Shown piece by piece: positions 47,765-59,362 of a stretch of 64,000 nucleotides of DNA. Source of the stretch: Atkinsonella hypoxylon (taxonomy: Eukaryota; Ascomycota; Sordariomycetes; Hypocreales; Clavicipitaceae); the NCBI GenBank assembly GCA_000729835.1, contig JFHB01000053.1:101626-165625 (forward strand), written 5' to 3'. Position 1 is the first letter of the stretch; each line of letters opens with the position of its first letter. The notes under the pieces were generated by a model. That model made no database searches and was not told the DNA's origin. It saw only the letters and a program-made list of their open reading frames with translations. A program made the translations under genes and the position numbers.

Positions 47765-49491
47765 ATGGACGCCCCTACATTAAACAATTCTGACGAAAAA
47801 CTAGGCGCATCTGCCATGAGCAGTACTGCCGAGGAAACTGAAACCTCTTCTCTGTCAGGCGACCAAATCTCCCCCCCTGAGCTTCATAGCAAAAATCCGC
47901 GAGGAGGCAGCGAGCCTATATCTGCCACGTCAAAGACCCTTCCACTTCTCCGGGGCAACATCAATCTTGAAGATGCGCTAGAGGATGACGACAATATGCT
48001 GAAACGGTTGCAATATCCAGAGCAGAGGCAACGGTTTTGGAGTTCACTCGTCGCACGCAAAGCTGAGATCGAATCAATGATTTGCTGCCAGTTGGGAGTT
48101 AATTGGTGTCATGTATGTGTTATGGAGACATGGAGATCAGGCAGCTTCAATGTAGTTATACCTGTTCTTGTGCGTGCTAGAGAAACTGTCTTCCTGCGCC
48201 TACCACTCCCCTACAAGGTTGGTGAAGAGAATGCCCCAGGGAATCTGGACGAGAAATTACGAACAGAAATCGCAACCTATATTTGGCTTGAAGAAAATTG
48301 CCCGGATGTCCCAATTCCGGCGTTGCATGCATTCGGCTTCTCTGATGGATCTGTAGTAAGTCAGATTTATGCCTCTCTTTGCGTAGAGACTAATGTATCT
48401 AGTTTACGAGCCCAAGGAACACTCCGTTCATTACGAGAAAGTCATGGGAGATACGGAGATGGATTCTTAAACTATTGGGTCGACCAGTTCCATCTCTGTA
48501 TGTGCAGCGTGGATGCCGCAATCCATTAGAGACAGGTTATCTCATCACAAGTCGAGCTGAGGGAAAAATGCTTGCGATGTCATGGACAGACCATTGCCTC
48601 GATAAATCATACCGAGAGAGGTTATTTCGTGGCCTTGCGAACATCTCATTATCAATGAATAGGATTCCAATGTCGCGCATTGCTTCACTGACTATGCTTC
48701 CCGATGGCTGTATTACTCTATCAAACAGACCACTTGATCTACACTTCCTCATGCTCGAGAATGAAGGCGTTCGATGCGGCATCCCGCGAAACCGGACATA
48801 TGCAGCAGTCGAGCCCTATTTATCAGATCTGCTTTCTTTCCATGACAACAAGATACTGCATCAGCCGAACGCAATCCATGACCAAGAAGATGGCGAGATG
48901 CAGCTTGCGGCCCTGACAGCCCTTCGAGCTGTCATGCACAAATTCATTAACCCCACATACCGCGATGGACCATTCTACTTGACTTTCACCGATCTCCACC
49001 AATCGAACATCTTTGTTGACGAGCAATGGAATATCCAGACGGTGATTGACCTTGAATGGGCACAGACAAAACCGATCGAAATGCAAGTGCCGCCTTATTG
49101 GCTTACGTCAAGGTCGATTGACGGCTTCAGTGACGCAGACATCATAGCCGAGTATGAAACCGTCCTCGAAGAGTACCTCAGTATTTATGAGGCGGAAGAG
49201 CAACGGCGGAATGGTGTCATCGTCGAGACGCCAATCAAGCGACACGTATGGAAGAGCGGTGGCTTCTGGTATTTCCATGCACTCACAATCCCCAAAGGCA
49301 TGTACAATTTATTCAGTCGACATATTCAGCCTCTTTTCAACAAAGAACATTGCGAAGCGAGCATATTCGAGCAGGTGTTTTTCTGCTACTGGGGCCAAAA
49401 TGCTGCAGAGACGATAAGTGCGAAGCTTAAAGATCACGAAGAGTATCTTGAAAAGATAAGGCAGGCCTTTGGGCAGTCAGAGGATGATTAG
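47765..49491 (+). CDS. Phosphotransferase-fold (APH family) protein
   Basis: Two exons: 47765-48355 and 48403-49491, joined in phase 0; 1680 nt, 559 aa. The short intron (47 nt, donor GTAAGT, branch GACTAATG, acceptor ATCTAG) is needed to link the two frames and gives FGFSDGSVFTSPRN. The protein is of the large fungal APH-like group: N-terminal lobe with SFNVVIPVLV and VFLRLPLPYKVGE, hinge region YLITSRAEGKMLAMSW, the catalytic loop TDLHQSNIFVD and metal motif VIDLEWAQ. These enzymes have a protein-kinase-like fold; substrates of the fungal members are mostly unknown, and aminoglycoside resistance should not be assumed. The first 60 residues are Ser/Glu-rich and likely disordered. Confidence 0.88.
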
Positions 49492-50272
49492 AAGTTGTCT
49501 TCGCTGCGAGAGGCCATGGATAGCATCTTCATAGATAAGCCTAAGCTACAAAAGGAGAATAGCCAGCAGCCATAGTGTATCAATAGATTATATAAGCAAG
49601 CAGTATATATCCTGCAAATAGTTCAGCACCTTGCGAAGCATGCTACAGACGCGATTTCTCTATATCAATAGAATAGATCCTGCAGAATCAAGATAAAAAC
49701 AGTCTGACTGATTACTATAACTCGACTACCTTTACAAATGGTGTGATAAAAATGGCCTTATGTAGAACAAATTTGCAGCTAGGGAGAGAGTTCTCCATTC
49801 AAGATGGAAAATAGCATGGTGAATAAGTAAGTTTGTCTATGCTTAGTTCTCTGGTAGTTGCAACTAAGGCAGACACTAACAGAAACGATCAATGGCGGTA
49901 ACGGCAGCTACCGTACCTTGGACCATCTCGACTGCATTCTTTCAAACCGCGTCGGACTCACATGAAGAAACTCGACTACTCAGAATGGGCACAACAGCAA
50001 TGATGTCTCCGGCCATCAAACAGAAGTCGAGTTCAACTAGGCCGTGTCCCTGTTGTGTCGTAGAACAGCAGTCACAATCACGTGAGCACATGAAGGTACC
50101 AACGCGAGAGCGCACCCACTAGCAACCAATCACGAGAGGTCCCACCACAAAGCTCCAATTCCCAACGTCAGTTCATGTACTTCCAGTCCCAGCTCTTGGA
50201 AGATCACAAAGCGCTCGCCCAACTGGATACGAAAAAAAAAACCGAAAGAAAGAAAGAAAAGAAACCCAAAGT
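49492..50272. other. Promoter region of the RNPS1-like gene
   Basis: About 780 bp with an A/G-rich run just before the start codon (50231-50270). A plus frame at 49892-50122 has no domain. No gene is seen. Confidence 0.5.
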
Positions 50273-51333
50273 ATGACATTGCGCTCCCGTTCCCCGCCCA
50301 GGGGCCGGCCTCGCTCAGACGCCTCGCGCTCTCCCGTGCGCCAGCGCCGACATGACTCTCGCAGCCCTTCGCGTTCGATAACGCCGCCGCGTCGCAATGG
50401 AAGGTACAGGCGCGACAGTCGCAGCTGGAGCCGAGGTCAAGGCCGAGATGGTCGTGACGGGAGTGAGTCTCCTGTTGGCAGAAGCACAAAGGTCTGTCCT
50501 ACTTCCGAATTCGCAGAGATAAACCGGAGCGCTTGGTTTGCTAAACAGCTTTTGTCAAAGATTGTGGTAGAGCGGTTGTCCAAGAATATCAACGAGGATC
50601 ACCTGTACGAGATATTCGGCCAGTTCGGCCCTATCAAAGACCTTGATCTCCCCATCAACAGAACGTGTAAGCGAATTTGAGACAACCAGCTTGTTTGATT
50701 TCATCCATCACTACAACTTCTGGGTCTTCGCTCGGCATTACCGCTGATGTACTCTTTGCAGTTGGCACCAACAGAGGAACGGCCTATATTCTCTACGACC
50801 ACGAAGGCGATGCCGAAGCAGCCATCTCGCACATGCACGAGGCCCAGGTCGACGGCGTCGTCGTGAACGTGTCTATTGTTCTGCCGCGGAGGAGGCTATC
50901 GCCACCTCCCCCCGTAGCTCGCCGCGGTGCCAATATCGACCCTCGAATTCCCCTGTCCGGTTCTCGAGGCGGCGGCCCGTCAGGGCGTGGCGGTGGATTC
51001 CACTCTGGGGGCGGCCGTCGCCGAACATCACCGCCTCCAAGTCGCTACGGTCCCCGGTCCGACGTGTACAGACCTTCGTCGAGGTCCCCTTCCAGGTCAC
51101 CCGGTAGTCCTCACCCCTCTCGTGGGGGCGGCAGCAGGTATCGCAGCCGATCTGTCGCATCGCACTCCTCCCGGTCGAGGTCACCTGCTCCACGAAGAAG
51201 GGGTGGAGGTAGTGGTAAAGGGGGTAGCAGGTACGACGACGCCGACAACAGACGACGCACCCGGAGTCGCAGTCACAGCTTCGATAGCTACGGTGACCGC
51301 AGTCGAACGCGAAGTCCTCGAGGCTATCGCTGA
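50273..51333 (+). CDS. RNPS1-like RNA-binding SR protein
   Basis: Three exons: 50273-50491, 50561-50666 and 50762-51333; 897 nt, 298 aa. An N-terminal RS/Arg-rich segment (1-70) is followed by one RRM (about 74-153) with RNP2-like IVVERL, EDHLYEIFGQFGPIKDLDL and RNP1-like RGTAYILY. The C-terminus is Gly/Arg/Ser-rich with RSRSRSP and RGGG blocks. RNPS1 joins the exon-junction/ASAP complexes and modulates splicing and mRNA quality control; S. pombe and other fungi have a single short homologue. The second exon acceptor is probably CAAAG at 50560; the upstream CAG (50548) would add four residues in frame but lies too close to the GCTAAAC branch. Confidence 0.9.
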
Positions 51334-51888
51334 CTGGTGTTTGCCAAAAAAAGAAAAAAATTTTGGACTTCTATGCACATTGTAATGGTGGAACATAAGG
51401 GCTTGTTGTGGCGTTTTGGCGTCAAGAAGGACGATGACGCTTTCGGGGATCACGAGCTAGTGGACTTGGCCCTGGCATAGGGCGAAAACGAAATCTTTGA
51501 AAATAGTCAAAGGCGGTAGAGCTGGCCATTGCGGCGGCCAGACGTTGCATTAGGCTGTCTGGATCAGAGGACCTACTCGGGATATGTAGCTGGGAAGGAA
51601 ACATGGCCGTTGGTCTTCAACGCTATGATTGTATGTTAGGGGATTAAAGATATAATCACTCCAATCCCGAGGGAGATGTCCCGGCTTTAGATATTGTCAA
51701 AGCAGCGGGCGAGTTCAGTGTAATGCTGGAAGACAATGAGGGTCAAGATTGCAAATTATCGTGGATAACATTCAGTATTATGAGGTATCATATCTATAGT
51801 ACCCGCCCTTGCCGATAGCACGCCCCAAGTATTATTGTCCCAGCTTTGTCTAATAAGTCATTCATCAAACTCTCGCGAATTGGACTTC
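51334..51888. other. Convergent 3' region
   Basis: About 555 bp between convergent stops. A 60-codon minus frame at 51422-51604 shows no domain. No gene is seen. Confidence 0.5.
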
Positions 51889-53317
51889 TTACAATAAGAC
51901 CATGCCCGCACCTAAACCAAGCATACCTATAGCTGCACCGGCCACATGCGCCGTACACTTGGGTCCGATGCCTTTCGAAGTGCTGTGATGCAAAGCGCTT
52001 GAACTTGTTGATGTTGTTGACGTTGCTGACATAGATGCATTGCTACTCGTCGATGTGACGGGACAGCTTACCGTACACGGCAAAGCCGTAGTGAATGCGC
52101 CGGAAGCGGTTGAGACAGCGTAGACTGGTGGTTGGGTGGGAAAGTTGGGATTGGGAACAATAGCCTCGACCTCGGGGTTCAGAACGTTGCCGATGATGTG
52201 CATTACACCATTGGCGATTAAGATGTCCGGCTGGACAATCTGAGCGGAATTGACATACTTGTTGTTCCCGTCCTGGCGGATAGTGACGTGGGCGGGGTTT
52301 TTGCCAGACGCATCCTTCGCCAGAGTCGCGAAGGTGGTTCCGTTGTTGAGGGAGTTTGAGTCAAGCACCCGATTGGGAATGATATGGTAATCCATGATCC
52401 GGGCCAACTGGGTGGCGTTTAGATTTTGAAGTGTGCCGCCGACAGCTTTGAAAGCGTTCGCGGATGGGGCAAAGATGGTAACATTCTTTTCGTAGGCAAT
52501 GTCGGGCATCAATTTCGCTGCGTACAGGCTTCCCAGGAAGGACTGGGCTGAGAAGGCGAAGGCCGTCTTGCCGATTTGCGAAGGAGGCACGAGCAGATTG
52601 TCCACGATCTGGATTAGACCGCCCGTGAAGGGAATGTCAGACTCGGTGACGGTGCAGCGCGCTCCGTTGCCGCTGGTAAAGATGATTGAGTCGCTCTGCT
52701 TGTTGATGAGAACGCCTTGGCCGGTCGTGACGTTCGTGTAAGCCGGGTTGGTAAGGCTGGTGGTCTCAAAGTATGTCGGGCCTTCCCTGAGGCCCCCCAT
52801 AGCGACGGTCCCCTTGAGGATGTGGTACTGGAGGAGGGGAATAGTCTTGTCCTTGTTCTCTGGGTCCCATAGACCGTTGAGTGCTGTGTAGGGTATATTT
52901 TCGATTGCTGCATTGGAAGGGGCGGCAATCTGTTCTAGCATTAGCATCACGAGGTCCAGAAGGCCATGCCGATGCCGGCTCAGTTGCGGCATGAAAGCAC
53001 TTCATAGGCTAATGCAACATTGTTGTTCACTGAAAAACTTACCGTCACACCATTGTAGTTGGGCAATTCCAGGAGGACATCAGGAAACTTCTGCAAGAAT
53101 AAAAAGCAGCAATTGTCAGTAACCCGTCATGCCAAGAACACTCCTTCACGATGCTGGCTATTGCAGCGCTGACAGCGATGAACAAATATACCTTGATCAA
53201 GTCATAAAACTTGCTCAGGTCCTTCTTCCCGGCAAGCACAGAGCCCAAGTCTCTGTTGTCATCAGCCCAGACGCCAGCCGCCATAGAAGCCAAACACAGC
53301 ACAACCCTGAGTATCAT
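51889..53317 (-). CDS. Two-domain fasciclin (FAS1) GPI-type surface protein
   Basis: Three exons: 53317-53192, 53090-53043 and 52929-51889; 1215 nt, 404 aa. A signal peptide (MILRVVLCLASMAAGVWA) precedes two FAS1 repeats. The first includes FYDLIKKFPDVLLELPNY and the TIAAPSNAAIENIP core, then LLQYHILKG; the second includes NVTIFAPSANAFKAVGG, LARIMDYHIIPN and GVMHIIGNVLNP. A Ser/Thr-rich stalk follows and the chain ends in a hydrophobic tail (AAIGMLGLGAGMVLL) suited to GPI attachment. FAS1 proteins mediate adhesion or cell-wall integrity. The middle exon is only 48 nt. Function is inferred from domains. Confidence 0.92.
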
Positions 53318-56300
53318 GGTGACGATATGAATAGAATCTGCGAGCTTTCGACGGTCAAAGGTGCGGACAGACCTGCTCGCAGGCAAGATGAATAGAACCG
53401 GGGTGAAAGAGCCCTATCCTTATCAGCAAAGAAAGATGCACCCTGCGTACTGCTTTCGCGCCCGGGCCCGTCAGGGTTATATTGAAGCCCTCGATTTGTG
53501 AATCTGAGGGAAAATGCAAAGAGATGCGAAACGCACAAAGATGATGTTGTCTACCAGTGCCCTTCCTTATCGGAATATTAACTAATGCGGTACTCGTAAT
53601 AAAAAGCGCGACTAAAAAAAAATTGCGATGTAGGTTGGGCGGGCGCCGGTTTCGTTTCGCAGCAACGGATGGCCGAGAGGACTGGCGGGCAGCTACTCCC
53701 GGGGTGAAAACATAATAGCGGTGCAGCGTAGTGTCTGTCTCCAGGCGCGTCTAGCGATTCGAGTGGACTGAGCATTAAATTACCGACGTAGGCCTGCATG
53801 TGTATGTACGAGGTATCCGTAGGGGTAACTAGTCCGTACTCCGTCGGTTTACCAAGAAGCTCGTGGAGCACAAGCGGATCAACGTGGACTTGGCCCGACA
53901 CGGCGCGGCACCACACGGCACAGGCTGGCGGTGTCATGGTTGGATGAGAGAATGAACATCCAGTTGAGTGACTCTGAACTATCTCTGTTTTGCTTGCTGT
54001 CACGTCCCAGGTCAGATGCTGGGTGCCGTTCTTCCGTTATCGTTGTCAAGTGGCTCGCTCTATGTCTTTTTTCCCACGCGCCCGAGAAACAAGCTGGACA
54101 TGACGATGTACGCGAGTACGGGAAGCATGGGTCACCGTTGACAGTGGCCAGCTGTCAGGCGCTATCAAAGAGGCAGGCAGGATCCAGGAACAACCAAGAG
54201 GGGGAAAGGGGCGAAAGTTGATTATTGTTATGGGCAATAATCTTAATAGGGAAGGCGCGACCGTGTACTCCTCAGAGCCGCCGGAATACGAAGTGACCAG
54301 CAGCGACATTGTGGCCAGAATCAGATCCGCCAAGCCCTGCACTGCATTTCACCATTTCCACTCCAGCCATTATTTACGTTAATCTACCTGGCGTGTCTTG
54401 GCTTCCCCGGCGAGACAAGGAATTAGCCCCCCACTGCAGTGTGCTTGTCCTCGCTGTTCTTTGTGCGACGATACGATAATAATTACGGGGACGAAACAAC
54501 TAGGTCCCGACACCCAGACAACTCGAGGCAATCCTCCATATCTGGGCCGGGTGACTTTATGCACAAGGAGCTGACAGGTTGGTCAGTACGATTTCGAAAC
54601 CGACCGCATGTTCAATGGCTGGTGGGATGCCCGGGTCGCAATCTGCAGTTATCATGCGGCAGGACACCGTAGGTACCAAATCACGAATAGGGGTCAGGAT
54701 GCAGTCAAGTCGAGTAGAACAGAATAAGAGCACCCTGCATGTTTTTTTTTTTTTTTTTGGTGATGGATGAAATAATATCCCGTGGTGTCCTGCATATCGA
54801 AAGCTTATGTAAGCATTGTTGACATCATAACCGGCCGGCCCGGAACCCACTGACGAAACAAATAACGGCAGTTATTCCCTTGTCGGCTAGGAAATGTATC
54901 CCGTAATTCCAGGCAACAGACAACGAATGCTACGGTAAAGCAGCGCTTCAGGGGCATGAAACAGGAGATTTGTGCTGTATGTATTCCGTAAGGATGCATG
55001 TACCCCGTACCCCATACCCCGTACAGTATATACATTTGTATCCCTGCATTCCGAATCAAAGACATACAATTGCAAGTAGCCCCCGGCTGCATATACTAGC
55101 AACGGGGTGAGTCTGTGACATACAACCCAGCATGTTCGACTTGATGAATACGAAGTTGACGGTGGCCTGTACTCCGTACCCACAAGTATCGTGGCAGCGT
55201 TGGTACCTCCCCTGTTAGCGTTGGGTGTACGAAGGAAGTATCACTTTCCCACGGGTGATAAGAAAATGGCTACGGAGTACAGACTATGAATTCCAATGAC
55301 TTGGTTGACGTTTGGGCAATGATAATGGAGATGATGCCTGATCCGCTCCCTCGCTTTCATCCTTCGCCCACAATTGCTGACCGCAGCATGTGATAACAGT
55401 TCAATGTGCAATTGGCTGCAATGATGGGATGCATCATCTCCCGATCCATTGGTATTCTCGTCGCTTTCAGGTTAGTAGTGACGCCCGGAAATAAAAGAGC
55501 CGTGTGTTTCGGCACACTCACCAGTCACTGAAACTGCGATTATCTGCTAACCAAGCTTGTGAGAGCTCAGTCTCTATTTGCTTGATAAGTCAGTTGCATC
55601 GCAAAGCATGCATTTCTGTTATTGCGTCTGGTGTCAAATTTCTTTAGATCTGCACTGTAACTATGTAGGGCATTCACACATGCAGGAGTATATGCTGGTG
55701 AGGATGCTTGTGAACGGCGTCGATCTGACAGGACATGAGTCAATCATGGAGCGAGAGATGCGGGCTGTCAAAGAGACACTTGCCGGGCATCATTTTAGAT
55801 CTACACGGCCTTGAAAGTATATTGACAGCACTGAAATCTCCACTCAGCAAGCAGCACATGTTGGTTGCACATTTCACACTATTACAACGTCCAATGCTAA
55901 CGCGAGGCTGTCTTGAGACAAGAGGCAGTCGGACTTCTGTGTCATGAAAGCGACACTTGCTGTGACCAAAGAGGTGGAAAGATCATAGCAAAAACAGCCT
56001 TCGCTTTGAACATGGCCTGCACTGAAAGGAATTAGCTATCTCTTTCAAGGGTGGAAGCGCTATGGCAACGTCGACTAATAAGGAGAAGCATGCCGCACGG
56101 TATATAGGGGGTTCTAACCCGAGCATTTCACGGTGGCGCGCCACATCGCAATTCTTGCGACAAGGCCATACTCCTATTACGATAACATTCGCAGGCCAAC
56201 ATAAGAACTATCTATCTATTTACACCTATCGTGATTGGTCCGCTGCGCCCTTGTGGCCGTCATAAGGATATTAGATATTCTTAAATTATCGTACAAATCC

Positions 56301-59300
56301 ACTTTGCAGGGTTAAACGAAGCCGATCAGAAGCCTTGTTGTAGGATTTGAGACATTTCCAATACCTGACTTAATCACGTGAAAATGGCAAGGTATGTCAC
56401 CTATATTTTGCCCACTAACTTATAACATAGCTACCCGTGAGTCTACATCAGCTTATCGTATCTGTAAAGCGTTATTCTCCTGTAAGTATTCCGTAATTTT
56501 TACAATTTACAACAGGTACTTGTTTCTTTTTCGGGTTTAGTTGCTGCATGCTTAGGTACTCACTCATCCGGAGTACCCAATACCGGAACAGACTTCTCTC
56601 CCCTAGCCTAGATGCAAGATGAATGCAGGATATGTAGCATACATACTACGTACCCTATAACGGCTCTTCAACGCATTTCAAGTGCGCACTACTGGGCGGT
56701 AAGCATCGCGCGGAATTCAATGAGGCTGTGCCTAACCGCCATTCTACCGTATACAATTGGACTAAAGGCCTAGGCCCGCAACATGGGAGACCTGCTCTGA
56801 CCATGATCGAGTTGACGGAAGTCGGTGGTTTGATAGGCCAGAAGATCAGGCCCAAATAGTGCGAAGAGTGTGATATGTTACTCATGCTTAGCTTATGCAA
56901 ATATATGCAAATATATGCAGTCAAATTGCCGCATATCTTCAGCTGCACATGCACAGCCTTGACTAGAAGGGAAGCAACCTGCAATGGAGGGGCTAAGCTT
57001 ACATCCCACGTACGGAAGGCAACCCGATGAACCTCATCCGCGGCGTTGTCCATGGAAAATTGCACAACAAGACCACAGATTCGTTCGTCCCCCAGTACGA
57101 TGCTGGTCTCGACGTCGGTATGACGAATACGTATGTATTCCGTACTCGTAGTACGATAAGGTCAGCTTCGAACATAACGCTAGTTAGTTCATAACCGGGC
57201 CATGAGACTCCAGAACCGACGCATGACCAATCATCACTTATCGCTTTGCTGAAGGTATCGGTACGCACCATCACGCTTCTTGTGCAACAGAGTGAGCACC
57301 CCCAATCAGGATCGCCAATATTACGTTCGCACATGTGTAACCCGTAATGCTAAACGGGTCTGTAGTTTTGCGCGGAAGGGGTGGAAGGGGTGGAAGGGGT
57401 GGAAGGGGTGGAAGGGGTGGAAGGGGTGGAAGGGGGTGTCTTTAAAGAAGCATGCAGGAACCGGGGTTGGACCCAAGCCACAAAGCACTCTAATCAGCCA
57501 CAAATGCCGCCGCTTTTGCCAGGAAGAGCAAGTGACTCACTAGATCCCGCACGGGCTGGTTGAATGCACAGGGAACAAGGACTGATCTTCACACCTGTTT
57601 TTTTCCAGAACAGGGCACCCGCTAACTAACGAGCTCAAGCACTTTGTTTCTTTAACAGTGCAAACACACTAACTGGGTCACGAATTGGTTCATTGAACAA
57701 TCGGGACTGATCAGGTGTAAGGTACTTTAATTTACGTGCGAACCTCTCGATAAAAAAAAAAGTTGAAGCAATTCCTCATAAAACGGAAAGATACCCACTT
57801 GTACCGAAGGCGGTGTGGGTCTGGCCGGGGGCCCGACTTTTATCTGTGACCTGGTCGCGCGCTCCGACATGGGTTGTGAGAGCTAGATTTGTCAAGTCCG
57901 GCCGGTTCTTCGCACGACCAAGGGAATGGACGATCAAAATAGTCTTCTGCTAAGCGGCGGCTGCGAGTAGCATGCAGCCGACAGGCTTGATATGAAGAGA
58001 GCTCAGAGAGTTCGTAGAGCCAAAGATAGGATATTTCATCAGACTAGGAGACAGTAGCCAGTTTCGTTGAATCAGGGGTCAATTTGCTCCCGGCACAGAC
58101 GAATAGTTGCTGAGCTGGCTTTGTTTGTCCCTCAGCCTTTGTAAAAAAACAAATATACGAGCCGCTAACAACTGTGCTTACAGTTACTGCGGCTCTTCAT
58201 TGGGCTGGTCGCCAGTCCGGGCAATCCACGTCTTCTCGATTGCCCAGATACCGTATTCTGTGGCGGTGATGCACCATCCCTGTAGGATGGCCATCGGTCA
58301 ACGGAAGATATTTTCTTTCTGAGCTGCGTCTTACTGACTATCTTGTAGCGTAATTTCCTAGAATATGTCTGTACAGTAATATTAGTTAGAGGGACCAATT
58401 GGAGTTCTTTCTAGCTGTGTACTTGACTTCTGTTGAGTAGATAGATGACTTTGCTCACAGAGTCGGCTGAGCAGGAGCAACGCCTACGTCGGTGCTCCGT
58501 TGTCTTCGTCTTCGTCTTTGTCTTTGTTTGTCTTTGTCTGTCTTTGTCGACGTGGTTTGCAAATTTGATGTTTGATTACGTTAGGCAGCTGAGGGGCAGG
58601 GCTGGGCGCAAGTCTGCTCGTCATGGCCCGTGCCAATTGATCACAGCTGGCTTGGCTCGGGTGCACAATTTCGTGCGAGCAGACTGATGAGTGTAAGAAT
58701 GCACATGGTAGCGGTAGCTCCTTCCAGTCAACAACGGCTGTGGCTGCACCTCTGCACCTCTGTACCTCTGCACCTGGCACCTGGTGCACAGCTGGCTCAG
58801 CCCCTCCACAATCCACCAATTGACCGACCACGTAACCACCCCTCCCCTCCTCCCCTCGAGCTGGCTGCCCCTTGACTTTGCTTGGCCGCCTCTGATAATA
58901 CACCCGGCTACGGAGTAGACCGTGGCCATTTGCCCGATCACTTATCCGCAACGAGATCGTTGGTGACTTCTCGGTCTAGTCCATCCGCATGTCTCCCAAC
59001 TTTTGCAGTCTTCAACACTCATTCACTCCACGGCATGCTTACTTGCACCTTTGCTCGATCAACTTTTTCAACAGTAGTAATCGAGCTGTAGAGACGTTGC
59101 AGGGCCCTGGATTCCTCACCAAGGACCTACCTATCCACGAGACCTAAGCGCAACCAAGCGTTTGCGCATCCACGCTAGCTGAGCCGATTGACGCCCAGAC
59201 GGACAGTTTTTGGGGATAGTCGGTCCCTCCCTTGGTTCTGCGCCGGCAGCTTTCGAGCTCGCTATCTCGGTCCCCGCGCTGGAAATTTGCCCAAATTCAG

Positions 59301-59362
59301 GAGTATCTCCGTGAATCACTAAAATCTCTTCTTGTCTACTCACTCTGTTTGAATCTGCAACC
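53318..59362. other. 6 kb gene-poor region
   Basis: The longest non-coding stretch of the window. It holds the promoters of the flanking genes, a T-run near 54741-54758, TACTCCGTA/TACGGAGTA words at 55170, 55271 and 58909, a 9-bp minisatellite (57374-57436), the repeat copy at 57721-57744, and (TTTGTC)-like and (CTGCACCT)-like microsatellites at about 58493-58550 and 58736-58785. A coding-like minus segment near 57001-57130 is noted separately. Other frames are short and featureless. I see no tRNA. Confidence 0.5.
57374..57436. repeat. Nonanucleotide G-rich minisatellite (GGAAGGGGT)7
   Basis: Seven head-to-tail copies of GGAAGGGGT, the last imperfect. One strand is almost entirely purine apart from one T per unit, with regular G-tracts that could form quadruplex structures. 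Intergenic. Confidence 0.95.

Noticed and set aside
50492..50560. Unspliced reading of the first RNPS1-like intron as coding
   Set aside because: The frame stays open but inserts 23 residues before the conserved start of the RRM; splice signals are present and removal restores the family pattern.
56088..56140. tRNA-like segment with GGTTCTAACCC near 56116
   Set aside because: No acceptor stem, D-arm or anticodon arm can be built around the T-loop-like word.
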